64,000 nucleotides of DNA from Schistocerca nitens (lineage: Eukaryota; Arthropoda; Insecta; Orthoptera; Acrididae): assembly GCF_023898315.1 (NCBI RefSeq), contig NC_064621.1, positions 128,524,521-128,588,520 on the forward strand, read 5' to 3'. The notes under the pieces were generated by a model that saw nothing but the letters and a program-made list of their open reading frames with translations, had not been told where the DNA came from and did no database searches. A program made the position numbers and the translations under genes. This document shows positions 10,408 to 20,179 of this stretch, piece by piece. The first letter of the stretch is position 1, and every line of letters starts with the position of its first letter.

Positions 10408-11546
10408 GTCCTTTGCTCTGACAGAATTACAATGTCATCGGCGAACCTCAAAGTTTTTACTTCTTCTCCATGAATTTTAATATCTACTCCGAATTTTTCT
10501 TTTGTTCCCTTTACTGCTTGCTCAATATACAGATTGAATAACATCGGGGAGACGCTACAACCCTGTCTCACTCCTTTCCCAACCACTGCTTCCATTTCAT
10601 GCCCCTCGACTCTTATAACTGCCATCTGGTTTCTGTACAAATAGTAAATAGCCTTTCGCTCCATGTATTTTACCCCTGCCACCTTCAGAATTTGAAAGAG
10701 AGTATTCCAGTTAACGTTGTCAAAAGCTTTCTCTAAGTCTACAAATGCTAGAAACGTAGGTTTGCCTTTTCTTAATCTTTCTTCTAAGATAAGTCGTACG
10801 GTTAGTATTGCCTCACGTTTTCCAACATTTCTACGGAATCCAAACTGATCTTCCCCGAGGTCGGCTTCTACCAGTTTTTCCATTCGTCTGTAAAGAATTC
10901 GCGTTAGTATTTTGCAGCTGTGACTTATTAAACTGATAATTCGGTAATTTTCACATCTGTCAACACCTGCTTTCTTTGGTATTGGAATTATTATATTCTT
11001 CTTGAAGTCTGTGGGTATTTCGCCTGTCTCATACATCTTGCTCACCGGATGGTAGAGTTTTGTCATGACTGGCTCTCCCAAGGCCATCAGTAGTTCTAAT
11101 GGAATGTTGTCTACTCCCGGGGCCTTGTTTCGACTCAGGTCTTTCAGTGCTCTGTCAAACTCTTCACGCAGTATCTTATCTCCCATTTCATCTTCATCTA
11201 CATCCTCTTCCATTTCCATAATACTGTCCTCAAGTACATCGCCCTTGTATAAACCCTCTATATACTCCTTCCACCTTTCTGCCTTCCCTTCTTTGCTTAG
11301 AACTGGGTTGCCATCTGAGCTCTTCATATTCATACAAGTGGTTCTCTTATCTCCAAAGGTCTCTTTAATTTTCCTGTAGGCGGTATCTATCTTACCCCTA
11401 GTGAGACAAGCCTCTACATCCTTACATTTGTCCTCTAGCCATCCCTGCTTAGCCATTTTGCACTTTCTGTCGATCTCATTTTTGAGACGTTTGTATTCCC
11501 TTTTGCCTGCTTCATTTACTGCATTTTTATATTTTCTCTTCATCAA
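10392..11546 (-). CDS. RTE-A reverse transcriptase ORF (partial)
   Basis: A 384-codon frame beginning MMKRKYKNAVNEAGK. It shows the RT series KAPGVDNIPLELL, FGFRRNVGKREAI, FVDLEKAFDNVNW, GVRQGCSVSPMLFNLYIEQ and the catalytic FADDIVILSE near its end. A 4-nt deletion just after that motif, relative to the 15.7 kb copy, ends the frame; coding continues in another frame at 9979-10407. The frame begins 20 nt inside the end of the endonuclease frame, exactly as in the other copy. Confidence 0.88.
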   Translation of the reverse strand: MMKRKYKNAVNEAGKREYKRLKNEIDRKCKMAKQGWLEDKCKDVEACLTRGKIDTAYRKIKETFGDKRTTCMNMKSSDGNPVLSKEGKAERWKEYIEGLYKGDVLEDSIMEMEEDVDEDEMGDKILREEFDRALKDLSRNKAPGVDNIPLELLMALGEPVMTKLYHPVSKMYETGEIPTDFKKNIIIPIPKKAGVDRCENYRIISLISHSCKILTRILYRRMEKLVEADLGEDQFGFRRNVGKREAILTVRLILEERLRKGKPTFLAFVDLEKAFDNVNWNTLFQILKVAGVKYMERKAIYYLYRNQMAVIRVEGHEMEAVVGKGVRQGCSVSPMLFNLYIEQAVKGTKEKFGVDIKIHGEEVKTLRFADDIVILSEQRTWKSS

Positions 11547-12012
11547 TTAAATTCAATATTTCTTCTGTTACCCAAGGATTTCTATTAGCCATCGTCTTTT
11601 TATCTACTTGATCCTCTGCTGCCTTCACTACTTCATCCCTCAGAGCTACCCATTCTTCTTCTACTGTATTTCTTTCCCCCATTCCTGTCAATTGTTCCCT
11701 TATGCTCTCCCTGAAACTCTCTACAACCTCTGGTTCTTTCAGTTTATCCAGGTCCCATCTCCTTAAATTCCCACCTTTTTGCAGTTTCTTCAGTTTCAAT
11801 CTACAGTTCATAACCAATAGATTGTGGTCAGAATCCACATCTGCCCCTGGAAATGTCATACAATTTAAAACCTGGTTCCTAAATCTCTGTCTTACTGTAC
11901 GTAAATTACTGTAAATATTTATCTTGAATGTGTTAAGACTGACTATTACGACAAATATACATGTTCTACATTTGTATGGCTCACGTATGAAGGAAATGTA
12001 TGGTTGATCCAT
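11527..12012 (-). pseudogene. Chimeric frame: flank plus RTE-A endonuclease C-terminus
   Basis: Only the part below 11,892 is LINE: it starts at RQRFRNQVLNCMTFPGADVD and includes the catalytic-type SDHN motif. The first 40 codons are host flank fused by the insertion, so this is not a gene in its own right. It ends NLIDEEKI then stop, overlapping the RT frame by 20 nt. Confidence 0.8.
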
Positions 12013-12139
12013 TGATGTATAATGTTTTTCTCCTCGAGGATGATTGTAACAATCGATACCGGTAGAGAATAAATTTAAAATGTAGATCCATCATTTTGAT
12101 TTGCAGCTCCTTGTATTGGCCGTGTTTGCAGTTGAAATT

Positions 12140-12428
12140 GTTGGATGTGAGGTCCGCCAATAATGCAAAACACCATTTTTCTCAGTACCAAAACATGTTT
12201 CTACACCACTGCGCCGTCATCAGCGCGTTTTCGTTTTTATTTATTCTGCAATGTGAACATTTTTGTTAAATGATTGTAAAATTATATGAATTTTTAGTTC
12301 AAACAACAGATCGTTTCCTTTTGTAAATATCTTTACATTTGGTGTGCATTTACACACAAAAGGAATACCATATAAAAGTCAACACACACAGCTAAGAAGC
12401 GCACAGGAAACACACACACACGCACACA

Positions 12429-12472
<44 letters not shown>

Positions 12473-12714
12473 TAAAGTAGAAACAAAATTCAAATTTGGT
12501 GTAAATGCACACCAAATGTAAAGGTATTTACAAAAAGAAACGATCTGTTGTTTGAACTAAAAACGCACATAATTTTATAATCGTTTAACAAAAATGTTCA
12601 CATTGCAGAATAAATAAAAACGAAAACGCACTGATGATGGCGCAGTGGTGCAGAAACATGTTTGGGTACTGAGAAAAATGGTGTTTTGCATTATTGGCGG
12701 ACGTCACATCCAAC
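12140..12714. mobile_element. Foldback/MITE with 210-bp arms and (AC)n core
   Basis: Left arm 12140-12350 and right arm 12500-12714 are near-perfect inverted copies: the outer end GTTGGATGTGA at 12140 is complemented at 12704-12714, and both carry AATAATGCAAAACACCAT. The loop holds an (AC)n tract at about 12412-12466. No coding capacity. It sits just upstream of the truncated RTE copy. Confidence 0.85.
12412..12466. repeat. (AC)n microsatellite in foldback loop
   Basis: CA repeat with a few interruptions on its left side, located in the loop between the two inverted arms. Confidence 0.95.
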
Positions 12715-12719
12715 AGTAA

Positions 12720-14160
12720 AATGTAGAGCTGAAAGGACAATTACGCTTTTTCCAAATTAGTTAACAACTATAGACAATCACCTACGAATGCCTCTAAGGA
12801 ATGATGAGTTAATGGAGGAGGTTTCTTCAAGACCTTCGCAGAAGGCGTCAGAGAGGAGACGAAACAGAAAATACACCGAACAATCTCCAGCCAGAAGCTT
12901 TCACTTTAAGAAAATGCAATTGAACCGTGATTTCTCTGGGTAGCAAACCGAATCAATGGATGTTTTCTATAGATGAAAGAGACTGATTTTATGGAGTGTA
13001 TTGCGGATGAAGGCTGGCCAGGATAGTACCATGTCTTGATCTGTAAACTGTTTCGTAGGCGTGCTCTCACATTGTAAGGGTCTTAGTCACTAGTCATTTT
13101 GAAGTAAAATTAATAAATGGATGATCTGCTATTGAAATGCACTATTATGCAGTCTTCCATTGTGGAACTTAAACCTCTATCTGCTAAAATTAATAACCTG
13201 ACACATCTCGTCCCACGTCCTGCTTGGAAACAGGTAAAAGTATTTCAACAGTGCGCATTCGATCAGAGAGTATGTGCAGCGGCAGCCGCTGGGAGTCTAC
13301 TTGAACACTCGTAATTAATCTTCTAACTGACAAGATATTACCGCCATTTTGCTAATGTCCAGAGCAAGAAACAGCAAACTGCAAAGAACTTCCCTTCGCA
13401 TCACCAGTTGAGCCCTCCATGCAGCAATATCTAAGATTCAACAACTATCATTCAGCCGCCATCTTCGTGGTTATATTACGTGAAAAACATAATTTCGAGG
13501 AGCTGTTGAGTGAAAGGGAACAAAAACAAGATAGAACTGTTAACGTCTCCTTAACAAAGGTATTCCACAGCATTTCAGTTGCGGCATCGACGGCGTCTTT
13601 GTCGACAGCACCCGGTGCGCCACGCGTCACACACAGAGCTATGTGCGGAACGGCACTGTTAAACCTCCTACCAGCTCACTCCTCCATCGCTCACCGAGGG
13701 GTGGCGCTACGCATGCACACCACCAAAGGACCCCGAATTGGGCTGATCACTCTCGCCTGCGACTCTGATTGACTGGCCCGTCTTTTTAAGTAGCCACACT
13801 CAGAACTTCGCTCCAGACTCAGTGGAACTTCAGACCTGTATCTCAGGTATCAGCTGTCATCTGGTCGGCCAGACTTTCAAACAAGCGCCGCTAGTTACAC
13901 CGCCGCGATTCCTACAACCGCCACCAAGCCATTGAGCGCTACTACCAACGATTACGCCGCTGCCATTGAAATGACAGCGTCCCTCGTAGGAGCCAGAGCG
14001 GCAGGTGTATTTAAGTCCGAACAGTCATACACTGAGCCCGTCTTGTGTGTCTGCCAGCTGAATAACATTTACGGACTTTCATAGTGGCCAGGCCCAACAA
14101 CTACTGGACAGACATTTTGTTGAAGAGTGAGAGATTTTTAAATCTTTTGCATCTGTCTCC
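12720..14160. other. Anonymous; GC-rich patch at 13.6-14.1 kb
   Basis: No recognised protein. Bases 13,600-14,100 are GC- and CpG-richer than the surroundings and contain TATA-like strings (TTTTTAAG at about 13,782; GTATTTAAG near 14,008), each followed by GC-rich sequence. This could be a retrotransposon LTR or promoter fragment, but no terminal repeats were found. Confidence 0.25.
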
Positions 14161-14617
14161 AGGGTGCTCCATAGATCTTGACCGGGCCAAAGAAATAAGC
14201 TTCAAACGAAAAAACTAGAAAGAACGAAACTTGTCTAGCTCGAAGGGGGAAACCAGATGACGCTATGATTGGCCCGCTAGATGGCGCTGCCATAGGTCAA
14301 ACTGATAACAACTGAGTTTTTTAAATAGGAACCCCCATTTTTTATTACATATCCGTGTAGTACGTGAAGAAATATGAATGTTTTACTTCGACCACTTTTT
14401 TAACTTTGTGATAGATGGCGCTGTAATAGTCACAAACATATGGCTCACAATTTTACACGAACAGTTGGTAACAGGTAGGTTTTTAAAATTAAAATACAGA
14501 ACGTAGGTACTTTTGAGCATTTTGTTTTGGTTGTTCCAATGTGATACATGTACCTTTGTGAACTTAACATTTCTGAGAACGCATGCTGTTACAGCGTGAT
14601 TACCTCTAAATACCACA

Positions 14618-15654
14618 TCAATGCAATAAGTGCTCAAAATGATGTCCGTCAAACTCAATGCAGTTGCCAATATGTGTAACGACATTCCTCTGAACAGCGA
14701 GTAGTTCGCCTTCCGTAATGTTCGCACATGCATTGACAATGCGCTGACGCATGTTGTCAGGCGTTGTCGGTGGATCACAATGGCAAATATCCTTCAACTT
14801 TCCCCACAGAAAGAAATCCGGGACGTCAGATACGGTGAACATGCGGGCCGTGGTATGATGCTTCGACGACCAATCCACCTGTCATGAAATACGCTATTCA
14901 ATACCGCTTCAACCGCACGCGAGCTATGTGCCGGACATCCATCATGTTGGAAGTACATCGCCATTCAGTCATGCAGTGAAAAATCTTGTAGTAACATCGG
15001 TAGAACATTACGTAGGAATTCAGCATACATTGCACAATTTAGATTGCCATCGATAAAATGGGGGCCAATTATCCATCCTCCCATAATGGCGCACCATAAT
15101 TAACCCGCCAAGGTCGCTGATGTTCCACTTGTCGCAGCCATCGTGGATTTTCCGTTGCACAATAGTGCATATTATGCCGGTTTACGTTACCACTGTTGGA
15201 GAATGACGCTTCATCGCTAAATAGAACGCGTGCAAGGAATCTGTCATGGTCCCGTAATTTCTCTTGTGCCCAGTGACAGAACTGTACACGACGTTGAAAG
15301 TCGTCGCCATGCAATTCCTGGTGCATCGATGTTAATGTAGCATTCTCAACACCGAAGTTCTTGAGATTCCCGATTCTCGTGCAATTTGTCTGCTGCTGAT
15401 GCGCGGATTAGCCGCGACAGCAGCTAAAATACCTACTTGGGCATCATCATTTGTTGCAGGTCGTGGTCTACGTTTCACATGTGGCTGAACACTTCCTGTT
15501 TCCTTAAATAACGTAACTATCCGGCGAACGGTCTGGACCCTAGGATGATGTCGTCCAGGATACCGAGCAGCATACATAGCACACGCCCGTTGGGCATTTT
15601 GATTACAATAGCCATACACCAACACGATATCGACCTTTTCTGCAATTGGTCCAT
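14618..15654 (-). pseudogene. Decayed mariner-like transposase (DUF4817-type HTH)
   Basis: Three minus-strand blocks in different frames. 15,332-15,625 is the N-terminal helix-turn-helix (YCNQNAQRACAMYAARYPGR, then QIARESGISRTSVLRML). 15,069-15,326 carries the first catalytic block VLFSDEASFSNSGNVNRHN. 14,618-14,878 is the C-terminal block with DFFLWGKLKDICH and the terminal GHHFEHLLH. A likely ATG lies at 15,654 (MDQLQK) but is one nucleotide out of frame. Frameshifts, a short deletion near 15,330 and stops in 14,880-15,068 make it inactive. Family: mariner/Tc1 superfamily, DDD-type. Confidence 0.85.
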
Positions 15655-15980
15655 TTTATCACGGGTAATGTATCACTTGCAACTACTGAAAAGGCTGCTG
15701 CCCCTCTTCAGGAGCCACACGTTTGTCTGGCCTCTCAACAGATACCCCTCCGTTGTGGTTGCACCTACGGTACGGCTATATGTATCGCTGAGGCACGCAA
15801 GCCTCCCCACCAACAGCAAGGTCCATGGTTCATGGGGGGGGGGGGGGGATGATTGACTGATCTGGCCTTGTAACAATAACCAAAACGGCCTTGCTGTTCT
15901 GGTACTGCGAACGGCTGAAAGCAAGGGGAAACTACAGCCGTAGTTTTTCCCGAGGACATGCAGCTTTGCTGTATGATTAA

Positions 15981-17096
15981 ATGATGATGGCGTCCTCTTG
16001 GGTAAAATATTCCGGAGGTAAAATAGTCCCCCATTCGGATCTCCGGGCGGGTACTACTCAAGAGGATGTCGTTATCAGGGGAAAGAAAACTGGCGTTCTA
16101 CGGGTCGGAGCGTGGAATGTCAGATCCCTTAATCGGACAGGTAGGTTAGAAAATTTAAAAAGTGAAATGGATAGGTTAAAGTTAGAAATAGTGGGAATTA
16201 GTGAAGTTCGGTGGCAGGAGGAACAAGACTTCTGGTCAGGTGACTAGAGGGTTATAAACACAAAATCAAATAGGGGTAATGCAGGAGTAGGTTTAATAAT
16301 GAATAGGAACATAGGAATGCGGGTAAGCTACTACAAATATCATAGTGAACGCATTATTGTGGCCAAGATAGATACAAAGCCCACACCTACTACAGTAGTA
16401 CAAGTTGATATGCCAACTATCTCTGCAGATGATGAAGAAATTGAAGAAATGTATGATGAAATAAAAGAAATTATTCAGATAGTGAATGGAGACGAAAATT
16501 TAATAGTCATGGGTGACTGGAATTCGAGTGTAGGAAAAGGGAGAGAAGGAAACATAGTAGGTGAATATGGATTGGGGCTAAGAAATGAAAGAGGAAGCCG
16601 CGTGGTAGAATTTTGCACAGAGCATAACTTAATCATAGCTAACACTTTGTTTAAGAATCATGAAAGAAGGTTGTATACATGGAAGAACCCTGGAGATACT
16701 AAAAGGTATCAGATAGATTATATAATGGTAAGACAGAGATTTAGGAACCAGGTTTTAAATTGTATGACATTTCCAGGGGCAGATGTGGACTCTGACCACA
16801 ATCTATTGGTTATGACCTGTAGATTAAAACTGAGGAAACTGCAAAAAGGTGGGAATTTAATGAGATGGGACCTGGATAAACTGAAAGAACCAGAGGTTTT
16901 ACAGAGTTACAGGGAGAGCATAAGGGAACAATTGACAGGAGTGGGGGAAAGAAATACAGTAGGAGAAGAATGGGTAGCTTTGAGGGACGAAGTAGTGAAG
17001 GCAGCAGAGGATCAAGTAGGTAAAAAGACGAGGTCTAGTAGAAATACTTGGGTAACAGAAGAAATATTGAATTTAATTGATGAAGAGAAAATATAA
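15981..17096 (+). CDS. RTE-A AP-endonuclease ORF (one nonsense codon)
   Basis: Endonuclease that would nick the target for reverse transcription. Read as one frame from 15,981, with a TAG at 16,245-16,247 and continuation from 16,299 in the same frame. Motifs: VGAWNVRSLN (about residue 42), GISEVRW (about 70), MGDWNSSVG, LYTWKNPGD, IDYIMVRQRF and the catalytic GADVDSDHNLLVM. The C-terminal linker ends LIDEEKI then stop. The start is uncertain: MMASSWVKYSGG follows a leader and could be a late methionine. The last 20 nt overlap the RT frame, which lies in another frame. Confidence 0.88.
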
Positions 17097-18903
17097 AAAT
17101 GCAGTAAATGAAGCAGGCAAAAAGGAATACAAACGTCTCAAAAATGAGATCGACAGGAAGTGCAAAATGGCTAAGCAGGGATGGCTAGAGGACAAATGTA
17201 AGGATGTAGAGGCTTATCTCACTAGGGGTAAAATAGATACTGCCTACAGGAAAATTAAAGAGACCTTTGGAGAGAAGAGAACCACTTTTATGAATATCAA
17301 GAGCTCAGATGGAAACCCAGTTCTAAGCAAGGAAGGGAAAGCAGAAAGGTGGAAGGAGTATATAGAGGGTCTATACAAGGGCGATGTACTTGAGGACAAT
17401 ATTATGGAAATGGAAGAGGATGTAGATGAAGATGAAATGGGAGATACGATACTGCGTGAAGACTTTGACAGAGCACTGAAAAACCTGAGTCGAAACAAGG
17501 CCCCCGGAGTAGACAACATTCCATTGGAACTACTGACGGCCTTGGGAGAGCCAGTCATGACAAAACTCTACCATCTGGTGAGCAAGATGTATGAGACAGG
17601 CGAAATACCCATAGACTTCAAGAAGAACATAATAATTCCAATCCCAAAGAAAGCAGGTGTTGACAGATGTGAAAATTACCGAACCATCAGTTTAATAAGT
17701 CACAGCTGCGAAATACTAACACGAATTCTTTACAGACGAATGGAAAAACTAATAGACGCCAACCTCGGGGAAGATCAGTTTGGATTCCGTAGAAACACTG
17801 GAACACGTGAGGCAATACTGACCTTACGACTTATCATAGAAGAAAGATTAAGGAAAGGCAAACCTACGTTTCTAGCATTTGTAGACTTAGAGACAGCTTT
17901 TGACAATGTTGTCTGGAATACTCTCTTTCAAATTCTAAAGGTGGCAGGGGTAAAATACAGGGAGCGAAAGGCTATTTACAATTTGTACAGAAACCAGATG
18001 GCAGTTATAAGAGTCGAGGGGCATGAAAGGGAAGCAGTGGTTAGGAAGGGAGTGAGACAGGGTTGTAGCCTCTCCCCGATGTTATTCAATCTGTATATTG
18101 AACAAGCAGTAAAGCAAGCAAAATAAAAATTCGGAGTACGTATTAAAATCCATGGAGAAGAAATAAAAACTTTTAGGTTCGCCGATGACATTGTAATTCT
18201 GTCAGAGACAGCAAAGGACTTGGAAGAGCAGTTGAATGGAATGGACAGTGTCTTGAAAGGAGGATATAAGATGAACATCAACAAAAGCAAAACGAGGATA
18301 ATGGAATGTAGTCGAATTAAGTCGGGTGATGCTGATGGAATTAGATTAGGAAATGAGACACTTAAAGTAGTAAAGGAGTTTTGCTATTTAGGGAGTAAAA
18401 TAACTGATGATGGTCGAAGTAGAGAGGATATAAAATGTAGACTGGCAATGGCAAGGAAATCGTTTCTGAAGAAGAGAAATTTGTTAACATCGAGTATAGA
18501 TTTAAGTGTCAGGAAGTCGTTTCTGAAAGTATTTGTATGGAGTGTAGCCATGTATGGAAGTGAAACATGGACGATAACCAGTTTGGACAAGAAGAGAATA
18601 GAAGCTTTCGAAATGTGGTGCTACAGAAGAACGCTGAAGATTAGATGGGTAGATCACGTAACTAATGAGGAGGTATTGAATAGGATTGGGGAGAAGAGAA
18701 GTTTGTGGCACAACTTGACCAGAAGACGGGATCGGTTGGTAGGACATGTTCTGAGGCATCAACGGATCACCAATTTAGTATTGGAGGGCAGCGTGGAGCG
18801 TAAAAATCGTAGAGGGAGACCAAGAGATGAATACACTAAGCAGATTCAGAAGGATGTAGGTTGCAATAGGAACCTGGGAGATGAAGAAGCTTGCACAGGA
18901 TAG
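17077..18903 (+). CDS. RTE-A reverse transcriptase ORF (one nonsense codon)
   Basis: Starts MMKRKYKNAVNEAGK and runs in a single frame to 18,903 except for a TAA at 18,124-18,126, where related copies read Glu in the KEKFG context. Motifs in order: KAPGVDNIPLELL, FGFRRNTGTREAI, FVDLETAFDNV (Lys to Thr in the usual LEKAFD), GVRQGCSLSPMLFNLYIEQ, catalytic FADDIVILSE (18,178 on), SVAMYGSETWTIT, AFEMWCYRRTLKIRW and HVLRHQ. A small indel near 18,870 diverts the last codons (GDEEACTG), so the original C-terminus probably ran to the 3' tail. The AFEMWCYRR block is characteristic of RTE-clade ORFs. Confidence 0.9.
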
Positions 18904-19090
18904 AGTAGCATGGAGAGCTGCATCAAACCAGTCTCAGGACTGAAGACCACAACAACAACAACAATGTATCACTAAGCAAATACCATCCGCACTGGCAGAA
19001 TGTTACGTGATACCACATACTTATACGTTTGTGACTATTACAGCGCCATCTATGAGAAAGCGATAAAAGTGGTCTAACTGAAACATTCAT

Positions 19091-19177
19091 GAAACTTCCT
19101 GGCAGATTAAAACTGTGTGCCGGACCGAGACTCGAACTCGGGACCTTTGCCTTTCGCGGGCAAGTGCTCTACCACTG
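19091..19177 (-). repeat. tRNA-like repeat fragment in mariner inverted repeat
   Basis: Minus-strand sequence reads GGTAGAGCACTTGCCCGCG...GAGTTCGAGTCTCGG followed by CACACAGTTTTAATCTGCC. It is the same family as the complete unit at 19,852-20,178 and interrupts the right inverted repeat of the mariner element, whose sequence resumes on both sides. Confidence 0.8.
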
Positions 19178-19851
19178 GTACTACACGAATATGTAATAAA
19201 AACTGGGGGTTCCTATTTAAGAAAAAACGCAGTTGATATCCGTTTGACCTGTGGCAGCGCCATCTAGCGGGCCAACCATAGGGCCATCTGGTTTCCCCCT
19301 TCAAGCTAGACGAGTTTCTTTCTTTGTAGTTTTTTCCGTTTGATGCTTATTTCGTGAGATATTTGTCCCAGTCACTATCAGTGGACCAAACTGTATATTT
19401 CTACATTCACATCCAGTGTTAGCAAATGTTGCAGCACTTCAGCAACAGAGTTATGTATAATTTTTAGTGTTTGGTGTTACATGTAGAATAAATTAACATA
19501 CGAATTCTCTGTAACATATGGTTTCGTGTTTGGTCCACCTTTAGCAAAGTAGAATTTTTTTTCTGAGACAAAATACGAAATTGTGTTTTTCTAAAGACGA
19601 ACCCCACTCAAAAACATATGTTATTTTCAAAACAAACACACACGAAAGAGCTTCTAGCTCAAGATGATTATCTGAATTCTCTGTTCATGAATAGCATATG
19701 TTACTCGCTGTTGTATCCACTAAAGAACCATACAGCGTGCTAACGAAGATTTAACAGTATCAAACTTAGTATGGAAGACTACAGTGAGAAACTACATCAA
19801 CTCTACAGGAAGCTACTAAGCATTGTTATCAGTTAGAGACTACCCGAGTAC

Positions 19852-20178
19852 AGTTTTAATCTGCCAGGAGGTTTCATATCAGCGCACACTCCGCTGTAGA
19901 GTGAATATTTCATTCTAGAAACACCCCGGAGGCTGTGGCTAAGCTATGTCTCCGTAATATGCTTTCTTCCAGGAGTACTAGTTCTGCAAGGTCCGCAGGA
20001 GAGCTTCTGTGAAGTTTGGAAGGTAGGAGTTGAGGTACTGGTGTAATTGAAGCTGTGAGAACGGGGCGTGAGTCGTGCTTGGGTAGCTCAGTTTGTAGAG
20101 CACTTGCCCTCGAAAGGCAAAGGTCTCGAGTTCGAGTCTAGGTCCGGCACACAGTTTTATTCTCCCAGGAAGCTTCAA
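19852..20178 (+). repeat. tRNA-like repeat unit with direct terminal repeats
   Basis: The unit begins CAGTTTTAATCTGCCAGGAG and ends with the near-identical CAGTTTTATTCTCCCAGGAA at about 20,151-20,170, so one period is about 300 bp. Near its end is a tRNA-like stretch, GGGTAGCTCAGTTTGTAGAG (A-box) to GAGTTCGAGTCTAGG (B-box). The anticodon-loop position reads CTCGAAA flanked by TTGCC/GGCAA. The acceptor arm does not pair, so it is not a functional tRNA gene. It is either a SINE or a unit derived from a tandem array. Confidence 0.7.
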
Positions 20179-20179
20179 T

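Larger units (their letters stand above)
9678..11891 (-). mobile_element. RTE LINE family A, 5'-truncated copy
   Basis: A perfect 11-bp target-site duplication (ttactgtacgt) flanks it at 9667-9677 and 11892-11902. It is truncated inside the endonuclease domain. The 3' end carries the (ACA)n-type tail, seen as gttgttgttgttg on the plus strand. It is highly similar to the full-length element at 15,678-18,962. Confidence 0.95.
15678..18962 (+). mobile_element. Full-length RTE LINE, family A
   Basis: A perfect 11-bp duplication (aatgtatcact) flanks it at 15,667-15,677 and 18,963-18,973. The 5' leader begins TGCAACTACTGAAAAGGCTG and includes a G run at 15,834-15,849. Coding regions: endonuclease 15,981-17,096 and RT 17,077-18,903. 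The 3' end is CTGAAGACCACAACAACAAC. It is inserted in the mariner-like element, and the empty site can be read directly across the duplication. Only two nonsense substitutions plus the junction frameshift separate it from open coding, so it is comparatively young. Confidence 0.95.
14162..19389 (-). mobile_element. Mariner-like transposon split by nested insertions
   Basis: Long terminal inverted repeats of roughly 280 bp. The left (14,162-14,450) contains GAAGGGGGAAACCAGATG and CTAGATGGCGCTG; the right (about 19,010-19,389) carries the complements. The interior, on the minus strand, is a decayed transposase. It has been entered by a full-length RTE LINE (15,678-18,962) and, inside the right inverted repeat, by a tRNA-like repeat (19,091-19,177). 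Without them the element is about 1.8 kb. The outermost bases are uncertain by about 10. Confidence 0.88.

Noticed and set aside
13419..13772. A 117-codon frame in the GC-rich patch
   Set aside because: No recognised domain, no start or splice context; composition explains its openness.
15834..15849. G run as a possible regulatory quadruplex
   Set aside because: It is part of the RTE-A leader and only a single run; no four-tract arrangement is visible.
20085..20150. Possible functional tRNA gene
   Set aside because: A- and B-boxes are present but the acceptor stem does not pair, and the sequence is embedded in a repeat with other copies.
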